From positions 1-24,736 of the IMG/VR virus record IMGVR_UViG_3300006929_000116: DNA of 24,736 bases. One strand, given 5' to 3'. The notes under the pieces were generated by a model. That model did not search any database, was not told where the DNA came from, and worked only from the letters and a program-made list of their open reading frames with translations. Source of the stretch: a virus. Shown here one piece after another: positions 1-7,295 of this stretch (the first letter of the stretch is position 1; each line of letters opens with the position of its first letter). The position numbers and the translations under genes are program-made.

Positions 1-1
1 A

Positions 2-1885
2 GCTTTGTCTACTAAAGCCCAAATTAAGAGGTTGAAATCTACTGCGTATACTAATGGTATTACATCACAGAACTATACATTTTATGAAACCTATACGCCT
101 TCTCCATTTATTTCTGAAAACCTGCAAACAACTAGTGTTGATTTATTCTCAGGAAAAGAAGACTTTACTGTAAGGGCAATACAAGAAATAAATAGAAATC
201 CTCAACTATATGAGGACTTTGTTTATAACTCAATAACAACAGATAAGGTAGAAAAGTCTTTTAGTAACACTGTTAAAGATTTACTGCGAGGTAAAGTGGC
301 TTTAGATGGTAGACCTTTATCAAAAGTAGTTGCAGCAGCAGTTAAACAGTCTATAGTTTTTGATGAAGATAAGTTTTTCAATCAGCAAAACATTCAAGAC
401 TTAGTAGGAAACGGTGGGTTTAGCACGGTTGAAATAGTGAAGTCCACTTCACCAGCGACTAATAAAAAGAGAGCAGTAAATACTTTGATTAATAAATCAA
501 TAACCTTAGACCCTGATGAATATCACATTAAAAATAAAAATAGGCTGCTGAACTGGAAAATACTTGCGGAAGACATAAACAAGAGGCTAGTTTATAAAAA
601 ATCAGACTTAACCGAAGAGAATATTTATCTTCCTAACTCTGAGACTATTGCTGTTACTGACTCAACAGGTGCAGCACACACCTTAGAGATGCAGGATGGT
701 GATTACTTTACTGTTGATACCGTTGATGCTACGAATAGATTAACAGTTTTTTCTGATAGAGAGAAGGCTAAAATATTAAACTTGGAAGATACTGCAAGGG
801 CTTTTTATTTATGTGATAAGACGTATAAGATTGATATATCGTGCAGCACACCCCCATCATCCATTGTTGAATTAAACGTAGATCTATCCACCCCAAGAAA
901 TGATTACTACATTTTAACTCTAGATAAAAGCACTATTGAAGATCAACTTTCTACAGACCCGCTGTTCAAAAAAACAAAAGCAACATACAACTATGTCACT
1001 GATACAGCCACTATAGATTCTTTTATAAAGAACAAAGCTTTTCCGCATTTTACTGTGATGATTCGAGATGATGATATGTTTATAAACCATTTAACATCTA
1101 CAGGTAAAGTAACCGCAACCTTTGAAGACATGTCTTTGGATAACTTTGATAACACTCCTGATAGTTTATATGTAAGAAGGATGCCTTGGTTTTTCATTAT
1201 TGTGCCTTCTGATAAAACAAGTGCTGTTGTTAGCCATCAAAGATCCAAATTTGAAAGTTTCAATAACAGAGTTTTATCTATAATTCCAACACCGCAAAAA
1301 CAGAATAACCATACGGGAACATGGAGACAGGAGTTTATCACTGAGAAAGTTATCACCGAAGGAGGTGTTAATTTTGATGTTGACATTGAAAATGGTGTAT
1401 ACTATCAAGAGAATAGAGAATACTCAATTGATTATGATTCTTTAGCGGCTTTTGATAATTATGCTACGGGTGCTCCTACCCTACCTAGAAAAAGATTACC
1501 TGCTTGTAAAACCTTATTGGAGGTTTGCTCCATTAAATCAGATTTTGAATTAGGAGAGCGGGACTCACTTTCGTTTTACGATCTTTATACTCGACTAGAA
1601 CCAAAGTATTTTAGATCTTTATCTATTGATACTAATAACTTAGCGGCGTTTAAAAATAACTTGACGCGAAATACTGTATCGCCTGATAAAGAAATAAATA
1701 AAACTTACTTTACGAAGGTTAAAGAGATATCAAATATAGATAACAAAAAACCCACTATCTTAGTAGACACAGACGAAACCACAGCGGTAACAGTATTTAA
1801 TAAATCTAAAACAACCGCAGAAGCGGCGACAGGAGCAACCACAGCGCCTACTGATGCTAGTGACAGGCTTGGAGGAGGTTACTAA
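2..1885 (+). CDS. Large virion-type protein of unknown function (5' partial)
   Basis: The frame is open to the left window edge; the first possible start, a TTG at position 5, has no visible ribosome binding site within the window, so the true start probably lies upstream. At least 626 residues are encoded. I do not recognise the family. The protein is soluble-looking, without signal peptide or membrane segment, rich in Asp, Thr, Asn and short beta-type stretches, and has a low-complexity Ala/Thr tail (about residues 600-620) ending in GGGY. It sits directly upstream of a PAAR-like gene (TAATG overlap) and of the head operon, so a baseplate, tail or other virion role is inferred from context only. 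It is not a recognisable gp20 portal. Codon use is AT-rich, with about 28 of 33 Phe codons being TTT. Confidence 0.6.
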   Translation, partial: ALSTKAQIKRLKSTAYTNGITSQNYTFYETYTPSPFISENLQTTSVDLFSGKEDFTVRAIQEINRNPQLYEDFVYNSITTDKVEKSFSNTVKDLLRGKVALDGRPLSKVVAAAVKQSIVFDEDKFFNQQNIQDLVGNGGFSTVEIVKSTSPATNKKRAVNTLINKSITLDPDEYHIKNKNRLLNWKILAEDINKRLVYKKSDLTEENIYLPNSETIAVTDSTGAAHTLEMQDGDYFTVDTVDATNRLTVFSDREKAKILNLEDTARAFYLCDKTYKIDISCSTPPSSIVELNVDLSTPRNDYYILTLDKSTIEDQLSTDPLFKKTKATYNYVTDTATIDSFIKNKAFPHFTVMIRDDDMFINHLTSTGKVTATFEDMSLDNFDNTPDSLYVRRMPWFFIIVPSDKTSAVVSHQRSKFESFNNRVLSIIPTPQKQNNHTGTWRQEFITEKVITEGGVNFDVDIENGVYYQENREYSIDYDSLAAFDNYATGAPTLPRKRLPACKTLLEVCSIKSDFELGERDSLSFYDLYTRLEPKYFRSLSIDTNNLAAFKNNLTRNTVSPDKEINKTYFTKVKEISNIDNKKPTILVDTDETTAVTVFNKSKTTAEAATGATTAPTDASDRLGGGY

Positions 1886-2247
1886 TGGCATTTATAGCAA
1901 TTGACGGAGATACAGGTACAGGAATATGTACTTCTCCCGAACATAATGTGTTAGGAGTACCTGTCCCCATCACTGCCACCACTATCTTTGACGCTAAATT
2001 AGCTAAAAATGTTTTTATTAACAATGAACTTATTGTTTTAAGAGACTCTGAAGGGAGCGCCTCTTGTGGACACACTACGGCTGCCACTACAGGATCGAAC
2101 ATTTACATAGGTAGGTTATTTTGTGAAAACAAAGGGGTTCATTGTGACACTGAAGAGATGGGGTATGGTGAATTTAATCAAACGGGCTCATATCTTGTAG
2201 ACCCCGTTGTTGCTAGAAATGTTACATTAATTGCTGAACAGATTTAA
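1885..2247 (+). CDS. Small Cys/His-containing protein, PAAR-like spike-tip candidate
   Basis: The 120-residue product starts at an ATG overlapping the previous stop (TAATG), behind a near-perfect GGAGGAGGT ribosome binding site, so the two genes are translationally coupled. It is Gly/Thr/Val-rich and has several Cys and His residues: C15, H20, C61, H63, C80, H86, C87. The segment around C61-G-H63 followed by a Thr-rich stretch and SNIYIGR resembles the GH...(S/T)xNVxVNGxPAAR pattern of PAAR-repeat proteins, which bind a metal ion and sharpen the tip of contractile-tail spikes (gp5.4 in T4). The match is by eye and partial, so a different small virion protein is possible. Context beside a large virion protein fits a baseplate role. 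Confidence 0.4.
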   Translation: MAFIAIDGDTGTGICTSPEHNVLGVPVPITATTIFDAKLAKNVFINNELIVLRDSEGSASCGHTTAATTGSNIYIGRLFCENKGVHCDTEEMGYGEFNQTGSYLVDPVVARNVTLIAEQI

Positions 2248-2276
2248 TTTTTTTTGCACCTTGTTGTTGCAAGTAA

Positions 2277-2291
2277 GTACATACTCGTAGA
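2277..2291 (+). promoter_or_regulatory. Repeated promoter-like element upstream of the gp67-like gene
   Basis: GTACATACTCGTAGA here matches GTACATACTTATAGA at 4674-4688 in 13 of 15 positions. Both copies lie in short intergenic gaps ahead of prohead core genes, and both are followed by ACGGAGTT and an AT-rich run before the ATG. A late promoter or operator is inferred; no T4-type TATAAATA is present here. A weak hairpin (AGGG/CCCT, 2291-2304) follows. Confidence 0.3.
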
Positions 2292-2332
2292 GGGTTTTCG
2301 CCCTTATTCAATAATAACGGAGTTATAATATT

Positions 2333-2737
2333 ATGGATTTTAGTCAGGATGTAGACAAGGATTTTGTCAACACTATTCTTGAAAGTTCACTTTGGAAAAA
2401 AGCAAATGTTGACGTAAAGAAAAGTGAAGTTGTTAGCGAGTCAGCTAACGAGGGCGATATGGGTGTCATTGATGATTACCAAGACGGTATCGCAAATGAG
2501 TACGATGAGCCTACCACTCTAGATGGTGAAGTAGACCACTCACAGGATAGATTCTCTTTGGATGATCTTCAATATGTTCTTGATAACCTTGAGGAAGAAG
2601 ACCTCATGGAACACGCAATGAATATGCTTGATGTCTTTGACGTAGCATACGAGACTCTTTCTGAGTCTGGTGATGATGACGAAGAAGAAGAGGAAGAAGA
2701 GGAAGCCGAAGAAGAAGAGGAAACAGAAGAAGCTTGA
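2333..2737 (+). CDS. 67: Acidic prohead core protein, gp67-like
   Basis: This 134-residue protein is strongly acidic and ends in a low-complexity tail made almost wholly of Glu and Asp (about residues 112-134). T4 gp67, an internal core protein of the prohead, is also small with a Glu/Asp-rich tail, and its gene is upstream of 68, 21, 22 and 23, the same order as here. The core proteins act inside the assembling head and are cleaved by the gp21 protease. An ILE-S sequence (residues 15-18, fitting the (I/L)xE cleavage rule) is followed by W21, K23-A24 and V26-D27-V28, a motif repeated in the next gene. The ribosome binding site is GGAG, 11 bases before the ATG. Assignment rests on composition and gene order rather than sequence identity. 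Confidence 0.5.
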   Translation: MDFSQDVDKDFVNTILESSLWKKANVDVKKSEVVSESANEGDMGVIDDYQDGIANEYDEPTTLDGEVDHSQDRFSLDDLQYVLDNLEEEDLMEHAMNMLDVFDVAYETLSESGDDDEEEEEEEEAEEEEETEEA

Positions 2738-2739
2738 AG

Positions 2740-3234
2740 ATGAAAGAGATAGACATCGCAAGCTTTGCGGAAAATCTTCTTGAGGAAGAGGTATCTAAGG
2801 GTAAACCTGTGCAGTTCGCTGCTGCTCAGGCCCCTGATGCCCCTGATGTCTCAGACGTTGAAGTTCCCAATAACTTTGCCTCTCAAGTATTATCTGAGGG
2901 ACATTGGGCTAAGGCACATGTTGATGTAGGTACAGTTATTGTAGAGGAATCTACTCCTGCTCCTACTCCTAAAAAGAAAGCTCCTGTTTCTACCCCCAAG
3001 CTTGTCAATGAAGAAAGTGTTTATAAACAACATCTTCTAGTTGAATATAAGAAGAAGGTGGATGATTTAAAAGAGTTGGTTTCTTTGATGGAATCTTTAG
3101 GTATAGTTGGAACGGGATCCGCAACAGGAGCTACCTTTACAACTTCCTTGGGCACAGGTCCTATGGGCAAAAACCCACAAAAAAAGAAGAAAAAAACATT
3201 AAGGAAAAATGCCCCTCGTAGATCTAGTTATTGA
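2740..3234 (+). CDS. Prohead core-type protein of unknown family
   Basis: I take the ATG at 2740 as start (164 residues); an in-frame TTG at 2734, overlapping the upstream stop, is an alternative that adds two residues. The family is not recognised. An acidic N-terminal half is followed by a Pro/Lys linker, a likely helical stretch (YKKKVDDLKELVSLMESL) and a Lys/Arg-rich tail. Residues near 46-63 repeat the motif of the upstream acidic protein: F, an LSE-G sequence matching the (I/L)xE rule of T4-type prohead proteases, then W-x-KA-x-VDV. Its place between a gp67-like and a gp68-like gene suggests an internal core or scaffold protein processed during head maturation. The 3' end overlaps the next gene by 26 bases. 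Confidence 0.5.
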   Translation: MKEIDIASFAENLLEEEVSKGKPVQFAAAQAPDAPDVSDVEVPNNFASQVLSEGHWAKAHVDVGTVIVEESTPAPTPKKKAPVSTPKLVNEESVYKQHLLVEYKKKVDDLKELVSLMESLGIVGTGSATGATFTTSLGTGPMGKNPQKKKKKTLRKNAPRRSSY

Positions 3235-3580
3235 GTCTAAAAAACGTCCCGATAAGCGTGGTTCTTACCACACTCTAAAGGATGGGGTTGTATCCTCAAA
3301 GAAATCTAAAGTTGTGAACTACCCAAGTATTAAGGTAGCTCTTAGACGAGGATACCCTGGACAGATTTTTTCTACTAAAGGAGCAGCAAGACTATATGTT
3401 GTTAGTAAAGCAGGTTGGGGTAAGAAGAGTTCTGGCAAAATAGCTAAAGGATTTACCCCAGGCTCTGCTACTCCCTCTGCTAAGTGGGATAGTATCAAGG
3501 GTCATTCAGTCAGAACAATGAAGAAACACGGGAAACAGAAGTCCCGAAAATTTGAAAAATATAAGGTAAAAAAGAAATGA
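3209..3580 (+). CDS. Small basic protein, gp68-position prohead core candidate
   Basis: This 123-residue protein is very rich in Lys, Arg, Gly and Ser and ends in KVKKK; no membrane segment or catalytic motif is visible. An AAGGA ribosome binding site lies 4 bases before the ATG, inside the end of the upstream gene, and the stop overlaps the protease start (ATGA). In T4 the gene between 67 and 21 is 68, encoding a prohead core protein, so by position this could be its counterpart, perhaps pairing by charge with the acidic core protein or with DNA. Sequence similarity to gp68 cannot be judged by eye, so the name is withheld. A nucleic-acid-binding head protein is the main alternative. Confidence 0.5.
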   Translation: MPLVDLVIESKKRPDKRGSYHTLKDGVVSSKKSKVVNYPSIKVALRRGYPGQIFSTKGAARLYVVSKAGWGKKSSGKIAKGFTPGSATPSAKWDSIKGHSVRTMKKHGKQKSRKFEKYKVKKK

Positions 3581-4635
3581 TTTTAACAGATACATTTATC
3601 GTAGAAAGAGCCGAACTCATCACTGAAAGTAGGGGAGGCAGAAAGACACCTATCTTACGAGGTGTTTTTGGTCGTTGTGAAGAAAAGAATAACAACGGGC
3701 GTGTTTATTCCAAGTCTATTTTGGAAAGAGAAGTTACAAGGATTGGAGATGCGATGAATGAGAGACGTTTACTTGGTGAATTAGATCACCCAAGCCATGA
3801 CGCTGTTAAACTAACTAATGTTTCGCACCTAATCACCAACCTTAACTTTAAAAATAACGAACTTGTTGGTGAGTGTGAACTACTTGACACTCCAGCAGGT
3901 AAAGTTGCTCAAGCTTTAATTGAAGGCGGTGTAAAAGTCGGTATCTCTTCTAGAGGTATGGGAACTTTATCAGAAAATGCAGACGGAACTAAAAAGGTTA
4001 ATGATGATTTTAGATTAGTAACATTTGATTTAGTCGCTGATCCCTCTACTAGAGGCGCTTTTCCTGGAGTTTCAGAATCTACTCAATCCACTTTAGTGGA
4101 GGAGATTGTTAAAGATACTCTTGATAAAGCAGCAAAAGAAAAAGTCTTCACAACTCTTCTTAAGGACAAATTAAGAGAGAAGTCCGCTGAATTTGCTACT
4201 CAAGATCCAGGACCCATGGCTAAAGGTAAGCCTGTGTTGGTTAAGGTGGGTAAGAAGAAGCCTACTGCGGAAGACCCCTTCCGTAATTGGGAAGATTTTT
4301 ACGGAGCCTACACAGGAAAGCCAAGAGTTAAGAAAACTAGAGGCTATGATGATTTTGATACTGTGACTGCCCCTGAGAAATGCTACGAAAATAAGTTCGC
4401 TGCTCTTAAGGATGCTTTAACAGAGAATAAAAATATTTCCACTAGACAAGCAAAAAGAATGAGAGATGCGGGTTCAGTCACCGTAGGTAAGTCTCTTGGA
4501 GGTAGGTTAAAAGACACTATGGCTAGGCAGGGCTTTTTAGGTAAGAAGGCTGCTATAAAGGCAGGTAGAGAAGAGGGTAAGATGATAGCCCAGAAGGGTC
4601 CGTTAGGCACTAGAAAGTCCCCCTACAATAAATAG
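3577..4635 (+). CDS. 21: Prohead maturation protease, gp21-like, with long C-terminal extension
   Basis: The first 170 or so residues match T4 gp21-type prohead proteases (serine protease of the herpesvirus-assemblin fold): NGRVYSKSILEREV at 40-53, GELDHP with the probable catalytic His71, GISSRGMG at 122-129 with the nucleophile Ser124 or Ser125, and a DFRLVTFDLVADPSTRGA block at 144-161. The enzyme would cleave scaffold, core proteins and the gp23 N-terminus after (I/L)xE inside the prohead. T4 gp21 is about 212 residues; this protein is 352. The extra C-terminal part (about 185-352) is Lys/Arg-rich and of unknown role; T4 gp21 also loses its C-terminus on activation, so this may be a propeptide or a fused core protein. 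The start overlaps the previous stop (ATGA); gp22 and gp23 follow. Confidence 0.9.
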   Translation: MILTDTFIVERAELITESRGGRKTPILRGVFGRCEEKNNNGRVYSKSILEREVTRIGDAMNERRLLGELDHPSHDAVKLTNVSHLITNLNFKNNELVGECELLDTPAGKVAQALIEGGVKVGISSRGMGTLSENADGTKKVNDDFRLVTFDLVADPSTRGAFPGVSESTQSTLVEEIVKDTLDKAAKEKVFTTLLKDKLREKSAEFATQDPGPMAKGKPVLVKVGKKKPTAEDPFRNWEDFYGAYTGKPRVKKTRGYDDFDTVTAPEKCYENKFAALKDALTENKNISTRQAKRMRDAGSVTVGKSLGGRLKDTMARQGFLGKKAAIKAGREEGKMIAQKGPLGTRKSPYNK

Positions 4636-4654
4636 AAAAATTTAGAAAAAAATA

Positions 4655-4673
4655 GCCTCTTTTTTTAAGAGGT
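4655..4673. other. Intergenic hairpin between gp21 and gp22 genes
   Basis: A six-base-pair stem CCTCTT/AAGAGG with a U5 loop, extendable by one G-U pair. On the plus strand no T-run follows, so it is not a standard terminator there. On the minus strand it is followed by TATTTTTTTC, which looks terminator-like, although no minus gene ends here. It may be an RNA processing or stability element. Confidence 0.25.
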
Positions 4674-4688
4674 GTACATACTTATAGA
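4674..4688 (+). promoter_or_regulatory. Repeated promoter-like element upstream of the gp22-like gene
   Basis: GTACATACTTATAGA, the second copy of the element at 2277-2291. It lies 14 bases before the ATG of the scaffold gene, directly followed by the ribosome binding site region ACGGAGTT. TTATAGACA (4682-4690) recurs at 5337-5345 in front of gp23. Probable transcription start region for late head genes; inference only. Confidence 0.3.
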
Positions 4689-4702
4689 CACGGAGTTTAA
4701 AT

Positions 4703-5329
4703 ATGAGTAAATTCGATAGTATTTCGCAGCTTCTTCCTGAAGGATTAACAGAGGAGACGGTTTCTGAGATCGCCACACTTGTTAATGAGGTTATTTCAGA
4801 AGAGGTTGGGAACAAAGTTAAAGATTTAGAAAACAAAGTTCATGGTTTTCTTCGGATGAAGATTGATGAGGTAAAATCTCATGCCATGAATGAGCTTGAG
4901 CAAGAAAACGAGACATTTAAGAACGCTCGCATCTTTGAATCACTTAAGGCTTTGATGGCTTTAGAGCTTAATAGCGGTGATGAGGATAATGCAGTTTCAC
5001 AAACTAGAAAAGAGTTTGATGAAATTCAAGAAGAGAACAGTGTTCTTATTAGAGAGTTAAACTCAGCATTAACTGAGTGCTCAAAATTAGAAAACACCTT
5101 AAGGGTTTTATCTGAAAAGGTAGAGATTCTTGAGGATGATAAGGAAAACCTTCATGAGGCTGTAGTGGCTTTAGAAGAGTCCGCTAGGCTTCCTTTTGAA
5201 AGTAATGAAAAGGCAGTCGTTATCTCTGATCAAGTAGATGAAGAGATACACAAAGAAATAGTTGAACCTCATGATGGTAATGAGTTTATCAACGAAAACA
5301 TGATGGCTTTTATGCCCTTTAAAAAATAA
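4703..5329 (+). CDS. 22: Prohead scaffold protein, gp22-like
   Basis: This 208-residue protein is acidic and almost entirely helical and heptad-like, as expected of the T4 gp22 scaffold that forms the core on which gp23 assembles and is then degraded by gp21. The N-terminus (about residues 5-40, ISQLLPEGL then ETVSEIATLVNEVISEEV) has the character of gp22-family N-termini, and a coiled-coil stretch covers about residues 105-160. Several (I/L)xE sites are present, for example LPE at 11-13. It is shorter than T4 gp22 (about 269 residues). Position between the protease and the major capsid gene is the canonical T4 order and is strong support. A GGAG ribosome binding site lies 8 bases before the ATG. 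Confidence 0.8.
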   Translation: MSKFDSISQLLPEGLTEETVSEIATLVNEVISEEVGNKVKDLENKVHGFLRMKIDEVKSHAMNELEQENETFKNARIFESLKALMALELNSGDEDNAVSQTRKEFDEIQEENSVLIRELNSALTECSKLENTLRVLSEKVEILEDDKENLHEAVVALEESARLPFESNEKAVVISDQVDEEIHKEIVEPHDGNEFINENMMAFMPFKK

Positions 5330-5345
5330 TTGGAGATTATAGACA

Positions 5346-6974
5346 ATGGAAATTAACGTCAATGGCGATGTAGCCAACGAAACAGTCCAGAAGTGGTCTC
5401 CTGTATTGGAAGGAATAGAAAGCGAGTACACAAAGAGAGTAACTGCTCAACTTTTAGAAAACCAAGCAAAGGCAATCATCTCCGAAAAAGTTCGGATGGA
5501 TGAGGATGTTGCTCAGGGTATCGGTGGAACAACCACCACAACCCGTCTAGGTGCTTTCCAAAAGTTTGCGTTCCCTCTTGTTCGTCGCGTCTATCCTGAG
5601 CTAATCGCCAACAATATCGTTGGGGTTCAGCCCATGCAGGGTCCCGTTTCCCAGATTTTCTATCTTGGAAACTCACGCAGAGATGGACTTGCTGGTACAC
5701 CCGAGCAAGCAATTTACAGTAAGTACAACCTCACCTACAGAGGTCTTACTGCTGGTCAGATCATGGCAAGTGGTACTGGAAACTTCCAGACCGATGGCAC
5801 TGCAACTGGCCCAGGTCTCCCTGATGGAGCCCCTGGTGTAGGATTTGATGTTAGTGACATCATGAACGCAACTTCTGGTGCGCCTTCAACCACCGTTGGT
5901 GGTAAAATCGCTGATTTCCCAACACCTGGGAAGATGCGCGGCGTAGCTACTGGTCCTGCAAGCCTTCTTGGTTTCAACGTCTCCGCTGGTGAGCGTCTTG
6001 AAGGATCTGGCATTCCAGAGATGATGTTCAACATCGAGCAGCAGCCCGTTGCCGCTCGTACACGCAAGATGAGAGCCCTTTGGACTCTTGAGGCTTCTCA
6101 AGACCTTCGCGCTTATCACAACCTTGACCTTGAGCAAGAGCTTACCGACCTTCTTGGTAAAGAGCTTCGCCTTGAGATCGACCGTGAAATCGTTGAAGAC
6201 CTTAGAATGCTTGCTTACGGTGTAGGCAAGATGGGTGAGTTCGGTAACGCTGGTACTGATGAAATGTGGAATGCAAGAAGCCTTGACCAGTCTTACGCAG
6301 GTGATACAGGAACTAACTTAAAGTTTGAGCCTGATTTCACTGGCGCAAGCAGCATGGATTATGATTTCACAGGTCGTTACGCTCATAAGAGACCTAAGGA
6401 TTACGACAACGTGTTCCTTATTGATTTCTCAGACAGCACTCTTGGTTTCGCACCACAGCATGTTGGTCACGTTTACGCTAACCTAATGGCACTTTGCCAT
6501 AGGGCAGCAACCGATATCTACAAGTCCACCCTTCGTGGTCCTGGAAACTTCATCGTCACTTCTCCAACCGTTGCCGCAATGCTTCACGCAGCAGCACGAA
6601 TGGAAGGTGGTGTTCAGAATGTTGACGGTCCCACAAACATGAACGGTGCCCGTGTTGAATATCGTGGTAAGCTTGGTGGTCAGTTCGACCTCTATGTTGA
6701 TCCCATGTATCCTGAGGACGAGATCATGGTTGGTTACAAAGGTGCCAACGCTATGGATTCTGGTTATGTATATGCACCATACATCCCACTCCAGCAGACA
6801 CCTACCATTACCGATCCTGAGACCTTCCAACCCAGAAAGGGTATCATTACCCGCTACGGTAAAGCCGCAGTTGCTCCCGCATCAAGATTCTACAGAATCA
6901 TTAGATTGATCGGTCCAACCGCCAACTACCTCTTCACACCATTCGTCGCTGTGAAGAACAACTCCTGGGCATAA
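5346..6974 (+). CDS. 23: Major capsid protein gp23
   Basis: The 542-residue product has the hallmarks of T4 gp23: KWSPVLEG near residue 16, LLENQAKA near 36, IVGVQPM near 91, the block ALWTLEASQDLRAYHNLD followed by EIDREIV, GNFIV, GGQFDLYVD, VGYKGANAMDSG with YAPYIPL, and DPETFQPRKGIITRYG near the C-terminus. It forms the hexamers of the head (HK97 fold). In T4 the N-terminal delta domain is removed by gp21 after an LTE sequence; here no (I/L)xE lies at the equivalent place (about 60-70), and candidates are E38 (LLE) and E47 (ISE). Codon use is distinct from its neighbours: 19 of 22 Phe codons are TTC, which suggests selection for high expression. The ribosome binding site is GGAG, 11 bases upstream, and a strong terminator follows. 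Confidence 0.97.
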   Translation: MEINVNGDVANETVQKWSPVLEGIESEYTKRVTAQLLENQAKAIISEKVRMDEDVAQGIGGTTTTTRLGAFQKFAFPLVRRVYPELIANNIVGVQPMQGPVSQIFYLGNSRRDGLAGTPEQAIYSKYNLTYRGLTAGQIMASGTGNFQTDGTATGPGLPDGAPGVGFDVSDIMNATSGAPSTTVGGKIADFPTPGKMRGVATGPASLLGFNVSAGERLEGSGIPEMMFNIEQQPVAARTRKMRALWTLEASQDLRAYHNLDLEQELTDLLGKELRLEIDREIVEDLRMLAYGVGKMGEFGNAGTDEMWNARSLDQSYAGDTGTNLKFEPDFTGASSMDYDFTGRYAHKRPKDYDNVFLIDFSDSTLGFAPQHVGHVYANLMALCHRAATDIYKSTLRGPGNFIVTSPTVAAMLHAAARMEGGVQNVDGPTNMNGARVEYRGKLGGQFDLYVDPMYPEDEIMVGYKGANAMDSGYVYAPYIPLQQTPTITDPETFQPRKGIITRYGKAAVAPASRFYRIIRLIGPTANYLFTPFVAVKNNSWA

Positions 6975-6995
6975 TAATCTTTAGGATGTTTTTAC

Positions 6996-7035
6996 GAGGG
7001 TGGGGGAAGTTTTCCTCCACCCTTATTTCTTTTTT
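6996..7035 (+). terminator. Rho-independent terminator after gp23
   Basis: An 11-base-pair GC-rich stem (GGGTGGGGGAA at 6998-7008 with TTCCTCCACCC at 7012-7022, one G-U pair, three-base loop) is followed by a T-rich tract, TTATTTCTTTTTT. It ends the head operon. The A/G just before and T/T just after can extend the stem. Confidence 0.92.
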
Positions 7036-7046
7036 AACTATATATA

Positions 7047-7295
7047 ATGTACAAATATCAAAGCAAATGTAAGTTTAGGATGCTAACTACTATAGGAGAT
7101 AAGATAGTAGAAATTAGACCTAAACAAATCATTGAGTCTTCTGTAAAGGTAGATAACCATTACTTGGTTCCTTTAACAAAGACAAGTGATGTTAATTATA
7201 AATCACAAAAGAAACAAGAAAAGAAGGATATAGATAATGCCAGACTACCAAGTAAACGAAAGAACGACCCCTCAGATACCCCGCCCCAAGCTTAA
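7047..7295 (+). CDS. Small hypothetical protein (neck operon leader)
   Basis: This 82-residue protein is basic and unrecognised. The central part (about 12-55) has alternating hydrophobic residues suggesting a small beta domain; the last 25 residues are Lys-rich and overlap the gp13 gene in another frame by 59 bases, so the C-terminus may be poorly constrained. The start at 7047 follows TATATA directly and has no ribosome binding site; an in-frame ATG at 7080 is an alternative. It is the first gene after the head terminator, leading the gp13-gp14-gp15 block. Confidence that it is real is moderate, because the gp13 gene needs a promoter in this area anyway. Confidence 0.5.
   Translation: MYKYQSKCKFRMLTTIGDKIVEIRPKQIIESSVKVDNHYLVPLTKTSDVNYKSQKKQEKKDIDNARLPSKRKNDPSDTPPQA

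Noticed and set aside
2-1885. gp20 portal protein
   Set aside because: The position before gp67 would suggest it, but no portal-type sequence features are visible.
2254-2273. TTGCA...TGCAA inverted repeat as a terminator after the PAAR-like gene
   Set aside because: The stem is only five pairs, and the T-run lies before it rather than after.
2540-2761. Minus-strand frame rich in Phe and Leu
   Set aside because: It is the antisense of the Glu/Asp-rich repeat tail of the acidic core protein, with no ribosome binding site.
5476-6137. Several open frames on the minus strand inside gp23
   Set aside because: They are shadows caused by the codon bias of gp23; the plus-strand protein is unmistakable.
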